This document shows positions 31,880-36,203 of a stretch of 36,203 nucleotides of DNA, piece by piece (positions within the stretch are counted from its first letter, which is position 1; each line of letters begins with the position of its first letter). The stretch comes from Thiotrichaceae bacterium. GTDB lineage: Bacteria; Pseudomonadota; Gammaproteobacteria; Beggiatoales; Beggiatoaceae. Below the pieces are notes generated by a model that was not told the origin of the DNA, made no database searches, and was given only the letters and a program-made list of their open reading frames with translations. The translations under genes were made by a program, and so were the position numbers. The stretch lies in assembly GCA_011391085.1 (NCBI GenBank), contig JAABRD010000054.1:1-36203 (forward strand), in the 5' to 3' direction.

Positions 31880-32059
31880 GAATCTTTGGTAGTGATGCAA
31901 TGTGGGTATACTGTCTGAACTCTGATTAGAATGATTTTCAGATGGACTATGATTCGTCAAGCCTCCTGTCATAGCCCTCATTTAATCATCTCAATCACAG
32001 TTCCAGACGAAGAAAAACCGCACGATATTTCACCCAGATTGCATCACTACCGAATCTTT
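31880..32059. mobile_element. Family A element inside a family E copy
   Basis: The element is 31888-32051 (164 bp) with ends GGTAGTGATGCAATGTGGGT and ATTGCATCACTACC. GAATCTTT flanks both sides (31880-31887, 32052-32059). Removing the element and one duplication rejoins GGACTAGAATCTTTAACCGC, the start of a family E arm (compare 22899). The interior matches the copy at 22720. Confidence 0.9.
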
Positions 32060-32112
32060 AACCGCAATGCCATTAAATTAAGGAGTTGAAGTAGCGAAAA
32101 AATTAAAACAGC

Positions 32113-32320
32113 GGTGGACTAGAGGCTTCAGCCGGAGGGTGGGCACTGCGATTTCAATTCTGTTCTGCCCCCCACCGGCTGAAGCCTCTAGTCCACCGGC
32201 TGAAGCCTCTAGTCCACCGGCTAAAGCCTCTAGTCCACCGGCTGAAGCCTCTAGTCCACCGGCTAAAGCCTCTAGTCCACCGGCTGAAGCCGTAAGTCCA
32301 CCGGCTGAAGCCTCTAGTCC
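32113..32320. repeat. Family E palindrome expanded into 21-bp array
   Basis: A full E palindrome starting GGTGGACTAGAGGCTTCAGC at 32113 is followed by seven 21-bp units (32172, 32193, 32214, 32235, 32256, 32277, 32298) of CCACCGGCTGAAGCCTCTAGT with A/G variation. Being 21 bp, the array stays open in frame and could be read as (S-S-P-P-A-E/K-A)n joined to epmB. Confidence 0.9.
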
Positions 32321-32402
32321 AGCGGTGCCCAATTTCTTCAACATTCTATCATCCCAATATCTGTTTGTACAGATAATTATTTTATCCCTCCCCTATTTCA
32401 TA

Positions 32403-33374
32403 ATGGAAACAGTTATCAACGCCCCGGATTGGCAACGTGAATTACAAAACGCTATTCATAATCCATTGGATTTATTAAAATTATTAGAACTTTCTGCAAG
32501 TTCAGAAATGTTCCTAGCACCGCGTTTTAAAGTGCGGGTCCCCGCAGGATATGTCGCCCGAATGCGAAAGGGAGACCCACATGACCCTTTGTTACGACAA
32601 GTGTTACCGGTGACAGAGGAACAAACCCAGCATCCTCATTTTAGTCTGGATCCGCTAGGAGAAGCAAGCGCGGAAAAGTTGCCAGGGCTGTTACATAAGT
32701 ATCATGGACGAGTTTTGTTAGTGACTACCAAAGCATGTGCCATTCATTGTCGCTATTGCTTCCGTCAACATTTCAATTATCAACCACTTCAGGTAGCCAC
32801 CGCGTTAGAAATGATACGGGCTGATACTTCTATTCGAGAAGTCATTTTAAGTGGTGGCGACCCGCTGATGTTGACCGATGACCGCTTGGCAGATTTAGCA
32901 CAAAATTTGGCAAGTATTACACATTTGCAACGATTACGTGTCCATAGTCGTTTGCCAATTGTGTTACCAGAACGGGTCACGCCCGCCCTCATTGCCTGGT
33001 TGACAGGGACTCGTTTGCAACCAATACTGGTGATTCACGCGAATCATGCCAATGAACTGGACAACCAGGTGAACCATGCGCTACAATATTTAGTGAAGTC
33101 AGGCGTGACGGTGTTAAATCAATCCGTATTGTTGCGCAACATCAATGATAATGCGCCGGCTTTAATCGCATTGAGTGAGGCGTTATTCAAAAACCAAGTG
33201 TTGCCCTATTATTTGCACTTGCTAGACCGGGTGCAAGGGACCGCCCATTTTGAAGTGCCTGTCGAGACCGCTTTAACATTGCTAGAACAAATGCGAATCG
33301 CTTTGCCAGGGTATCTTGTGCCAAAATTGGTACGAGAAGTGGTAGGAATGGCTTATAAACAATCAGTTGGGTAG
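32403..33374 (+). CDS. epmB: EF-P beta-lysylation protein EpmB
   Basis: A 323-residue radical-SAM, PLP-dependent lysine 2,3-aminomutase-like enzyme that makes (R)-beta-lysine for attachment to translation factor EF-P. The cluster motif is ACAIHCRYCFRQHF (Cys112, Cys116, Cys119), then REVILSGGDPLML, VHSRLPIVLPERV and LPYYLHLLDRVQGTAHF; the C-terminal PGYLVPKLVREVVGMAYK supplies the PLP lysine region. I start at 32403 (METVINAPDWQREL), since the longer frame from 32139 is made of repeat. The start has no Shine-Dalgarno sequence. It would use PLP from the pdxA/pdxJ route. Confidence 0.93.
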   Translation: METVINAPDWQRELQNAIHNPLDLLKLLELSASSEMFLAPRFKVRVPAGYVARMRKGDPHDPLLRQVLPVTEEQTQHPHFSLDPLGEASAEKLPGLLHKYHGRVLLVTTKACAIHCRYCFRQHFNYQPLQVATALEMIRADTSIREVILSGGDPLMLTDDRLADLAQNLASITHLQRLRVHSRLPIVLPERVTPALIAWLTGTRLQPILVIHANHANELDNQVNHALQYLVKSGVTVLNQSVLLRNINDNAPALIALSEALFKNQVLPYYLHLLDRVQGTAHFEVPVETALTLLEQMRIALPGYLVPKLVREVVGMAYKQSVG

Positions 33375-33410
33375 GGTGCGTGCCTCAGCACCGTTTTAAG
33401 TGCCAAATGA

Positions 33411-33442
33411 AGACCTGACAGGTTTCAAAAACCTGTCAAGTC
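33411..33442. terminator. Stem-loop after epmB
   Basis: GACAGGTTT and AAACCTGTC pair around CAA, with AGAC/GTCT outside. It lies 37 bases after the epmB stop and is a plausible terminator. Confidence 0.55.
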
Positions 33443-33534
33443 TGCGAAACCGACATTCGGTGACATGGTACATAAAATGCACTCTTTGACCTGACTGTTC
33501 TATTTCTACCGAAACATTTTCCTGGTCATTTGCC

Positions 33535-35895
33535 ATGTTACATAAAACTATCCAATTATGTCTAGTCACCCTCCTAGTTCTCCCCCAAGGTTGTGCCACC
33601 TTACTCAAACCACAACCGGCCGGGGGAGTGATTGACTCTCTTCCTCAAACCATTCCTGTGGTTGCCGACGAAAAACTGCTAAAACCCATTGTCGATCCAG
33701 CGGGTAGTTCCGTCATCAAGAGTGAATTAGGTGATGTCGTGGTCTCTTTCTCTAAACCGGTCAATCCCGTCACCCTCGTCCTCGATATCACCCGTGAACA
33801 AGAGAGTCAAGGGAATCTGCTTACCACGATCAAATCTTCTAATGCGGAAGCATTGCTGGAGGAAGATACTCGGCTGACTATTCAATTGCCTGAACCTGAA
33901 TGGGTGCCACAAATTATTCCTACTCAGGCGCAATTTGCACAACTTCGCGAGTCCGCCACACTCCCCTCCGCGTCCGTTCCTACCACTCCACCACCACTTT
34001 CCTCCAGTTATCCAGTACGTCACCTTTGGCAACAATGGGATGCCTATTTCTGGACCTCAAATGACCTCAGTGGTGGCAATCGCATCGCCTCTCAAATACG
34101 AGTGCCGGCGCACCATCCACTGTATTTGGTTAGCACGTTACAAACGGCTGCCGAATTGTCCTCTAATTGTGACCAGCAAGGACCTGCAAAATGTTATAAA
34201 GGTAAAGAACCGGTGCTGTTTATACATGGTTACACACCCACTGTTACGGGGTTAGGAGGAGGGGAGACAACCTGGAAAAATTTCCCAGCCCGACTTTTAG
34301 AATTGGGGAAAGGGAATCAATATGCTATCTTTGAATTTCGTTGGATCACAGCGGCACGTTTTCAAGACGTAGCGGCTGATTTAGGGCGGGCGATTGAAGA
34401 GATTGCGCAGGCGACAGGGCGAACGACTCATATCATTGCCCACTCCTTTGGTGGCTTGTTAATTCGTACCTATTTGCAAGGATTAGCCACCGAGTTTCCT
34501 TACCGTGGCAATGTCGCTTCAGTGACGACGGTGGGCAGTCCTCATGCGGGTCTCACCGAAGCCGATAAAGTGATGCACGGCATCTTTTTCAGTCGTGGCC
34601 AAGATATACAAGGATTGTTAAATGGCCAATTGCAAATCGACTTTTGTCAACAAATTTCTTGTTACCAGATGGGCGAGTATGTGAGTTTCACAGAGGCGGA
34701 GTTGCAAAGTTATCAGTTGAATATCAGTGATGCCGTTCTCAGTCAAACGTTGGATGGACCAGTGCCACTGGAAGACGCCAATCGTCCCGTTTTTGATGTC
34801 CCAGATAACATGGATTTGAAAGACCAGCCGGGGAAATTTATTAGTGTGTTATCCGATTTAGAGAATTATCCTCTGCCTAAAGGCTTGCCCATGCAAGTGC
34901 TGATCGGATTGACTCTTAAACAGTTTAATCCCAAACAGCAACAGTTTGCCAAATTGCAAGAAGGCGATGGTTTGATTAGTTACGCCGGGCAACGCTTTTC
35001 GCCGGTGTTAACGACACGCGGAATGGCGCCGTTATTGAATCAAGATACGCAGTTTGGAGGACGCGTGACGGAAACAATTTTAGGTCTTCCAGAAATGCGT
35101 CCTGGCGAAGAAAGTGTGTTACTTCCCAACCATCCTGACTACTGGGGTTATCGCCACACCGATGGCCCGGTGGGTTTTGCCAATGCCCGACCCATGGTAC
35201 AAGTCGACTGTGAAACGCTTTCAAAATGTGACCATGCGACGTTTCAGAAAGTGACCGAATGGTTGCAAAAGTATCGCAGTCAAAAAATTTCAAAAACCAC
35301 GCCACGCTTGACCATCAAAGTGAAAATCGTGAATGCTGACACCGACCGACCGATTCCTTTTGCCTGGGTTCGGGTCTATCGGAAACATTCTCCGCTGAGT
35401 AAATTTGGAGGTGAACCGGACACATTTCTCAATGTTAGCCAAACCAATAAGAATGGCATAGCGACTGCCAAAGTGGAATTTGTGCCTAATGCCACTTACT
35501 ACCTAGATGTGACCGCGTGGGGATTTGAAGGAGTGACGCAAGTCGGTGCGGTCACGGTGGCGAAGCAATTGAAAAAGAGTTCATTTGAGGTGACGAAAGT
35601 TAAGTTGGCACCGAAGTCGGAGAGACGACAAGTGACTGGGAAAATCACCGAAGCCCGGACAGGACAACCTCTTGCACAGGTGAACTATGTGTTACGTGAT
35701 GGAAATGTGTGGCGATCGGGGCACACTGATGACCAGGGCAATTATGTCATTGCGGGACTCTTGAGTGGAGAATGTGACGTATTTTTCTTTAAAGAAGGTT
35801 ATGCGGTGACAAAATTACCTGTGACGATAACCCTTAATCAAGACCGGCCAGTCGCGGTGAAAATGAAGAAAGTGGCTAAATCTGGGTTGAAATAA
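33535..35895 (+). CDS. Exported alpha/beta hydrolase with C-terminal beta domains
   Basis: A 786-residue secreted or outer-membrane protein. Residues 1-20 are a signal peptide ending VLPQGC, a weak lipobox (Cys20). A Pro-rich linker (about 140-160) precedes an alpha/beta hydrolase domain: PVLFIHGYTPTVTGLGGGETTW with the oxyanion loop, and TTHIIAHSFGGLLIRTYL with the nucleophile Ser in H-S-F-G-G; GSPHAGLTEADK follows, as in lipases of the PGAP1/LipA type. Residues about 590-786 hold two carboxypeptidase-regulatory-like beta domains (LTIKVKIVNADTDRPIPFAWV and RQVTGKITEARTGQPLAQVNY). It may act on lipids or cell-surface esters. The start has no clear Shine-Dalgarno sequence. Confidence 0.85.
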   Translation: MLHKTIQLCLVTLLVLPQGCATLLKPQPAGGVIDSLPQTIPVVADEKLLKPIVDPAGSSVIKSELGDVVVSFSKPVNPVTLVLDITREQESQGNLLTTIKSSNAEALLEEDTRLTIQLPEPEWVPQIIPTQAQFAQLRESATLPSASVPTTPPPLSSSYPVRHLWQQWDAYFWTSNDLSGGNRIASQIRVPAHHPLYLVSTLQTAAELSSNCDQQGPAKCYKGKEPVLFIHGYTPTVTGLGGGETTWKNFPARLLELGKGNQYAIFEFRWITAARFQDVAADLGRAIEEIAQATGRTTHIIAHSFGGLLIRTYLQGLATEFPYRGNVASVTTVGSPHAGLTEADKVMHGIFFSRGQDIQGLLNGQLQIDFCQQISCYQMGEYVSFTEAELQSYQLNISDAVLSQTLDGPVPLEDANRPVFDVPDNMDLKDQPGKFISVLSDLENYPLPKGLPMQVLIGLTLKQFNPKQQQFAKLQEGDGLISYAGQRFSPVLTTRGMAPLLNQDTQFGGRVTETILGLPEMRPGEESVLLPNHPDYWGYRHTDGPVGFANARPMVQVDCETLSKCDHATFQKVTEWLQKYRSQKISKTTPRLTIKVKIVNADTDRPIPFAWVRVYRKHSPLSKFGGEPDTFLNVSQTNKNGIATAKVEFVPNATYYLDVTAWGFEGVTQVGAVTVAKQLKKSSFEVTKVKLAPKSERRQVTGKITEARTGQPLAQVNYVLRDGNVWRSGHTDDQGNYVIAGLLSGECDVFFFKEGYAVTKLPVTITLNQDRPVAVKMKKVAKSGLK

Positions 35896-35973
35896 TATAC
35901 GTTAATGTAGGATAAGGATTTTTCTGATAGACAATCAAAAATCAAAAATGGAAAATGGGTGAGTGTCATCATA

Positions 35974-36148
35974 ATAGTAATATTCCTCATCACTTGTACC
36001 ACCCCCCCCAGCCCCCCCGCACGCGGGGGGGAGTCACTTCCCAGCCCCCCGCACGCGGGGAGGAGTCCCCCCGCACGCGGGGAGGAGTCACCCCCCCCGC
36101 GTGCGGGGGGGGGCTGGGGGGGGTACAAATGAGAAGGAATCTTACTAT
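35974..36148. repeat. Family B element, 175-bp copy
   Basis: Ends ATAGTAATATTCCTCATCAC and GAGAAGGAATCTTACTAT, then CTTGTACC and GGTACAAATG. The core has five or more CCCCCCGCACGCGGGG-type blocks. It is the longest B copy here and lies after the hydrolase gene at the window edge. Confidence 0.8.
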
Positions 36149-36203
36149 AGATATTTCAGTACAGCCTATTTTTCATTTTGCATCCTCCATTTTTTCTTAT
36201 GCC

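Noticed and set aside
32078-32344. Minus-strand repeat protein (EASAGGL units)
   Set aside because: It is the complement of the 21-bp array and has no start signal or homology outside it.
32139-32402. N-terminal 88 residues of EpmB
   Set aside because: This in-frame stretch begins at a GTG inside a repeat and encodes only SSPPAEA units; EpmB homology begins at 32403.
1-36203. Transposase for the repeat families
   Set aside because: I looked on both strands for DDE, HUH or serine/tyrosine recombinase patterns among the long open frames and saw none.

Overview
This window looks like chromosome from a gammaproteobacterium. Rho is nearly colinear with the enterobacterial protein, trxA lies directly before rho, dnaG lies directly before rpoD, and the pyridoxal phosphate route is of the pdxA/pdxJ type with epmB also present. 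Dense small palindromic repeats, heptad repeats before start codons, PAS-rich hybrid kinases and many solitary toxin- or nuclease-like genes resemble large sulfur bacteria (Beggiatoaceae, Thiotrichales). That placement is inference; no 16S or diagnostic sulfur gene is present.

Layout. 1-5 kb: 3' end of queC, a proline-rich anchored protein, fluC bracketed by one palindromic repeat family, pdxJ, tRNA-Gly(CCC), a lone thiS, and an unknown membrane-anchored protein. 4.6-7.4 kb: trxA, rho and a GT2 glycosyltransferase. 7.4-8.4 kb: a tightly coupled minus-strand pair, an ADP-ribosyltransferase-like protein followed by a macro-domain-like protein. 8.8-12.5 kb: dps, a 2-Cys peroxiredoxin, an ABM monooxygenase with an iron-type alcohol dehydrogenase, and acpS. 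12.7-16.8 kb: rpoD and dnaG. 17.2-22.4 kb: a three-gene two-component cluster (PAS hybrid kinase, REC-coiled coil, REC-histidine kinase). 23-26 kb: pdxA, then a FlgO-like lipoprotein coupled to an AAA ATPase. 26.5-31.8 kb: an accessory stretch with a DUF6896-like protein, a HAD protein, a ParB-like protein, a GT4 glycosyltransferase, a small unknown protein and a PD-(D/E)XK-like protein. 32.1-35.9 kb: epmB and a large exported lipase-like hydrolase.

Intergenic DNA is the most unusual part. At least six repeat families can be defined by eye. Family A has about 20-bp terminal inverted repeats starting GGTAGTGATGCAA; four of its copies are flanked by 8-9 bp direct repeats, which marks it as a MITE-like mobile element. 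Family B (ends ATAGTAATATTCC, C/G-run core), family C (ends AGGACTTACGC), family D (ends TGCCATTAAGTTAAG), family E (GGACTAGAGGCTTTAGCCGG palindromes, locally expanded into 36-bp and 21-bp tandem arrays) and the TTTGGAGTCCGG palindromes around fluC fill most gaps. Several are nested in one another. No transposase is present, so the elements must be moved in trans or be fossils.

The best candidates for new biology are the ART-like/macro-like pair at 7.4-8.4 kb, the family A element set, two adjacent RNA-like three-way junctions at 28.0-28.3 kb, and heptad repeats that replace a visible Shine-Dalgarno sequence before several genes.
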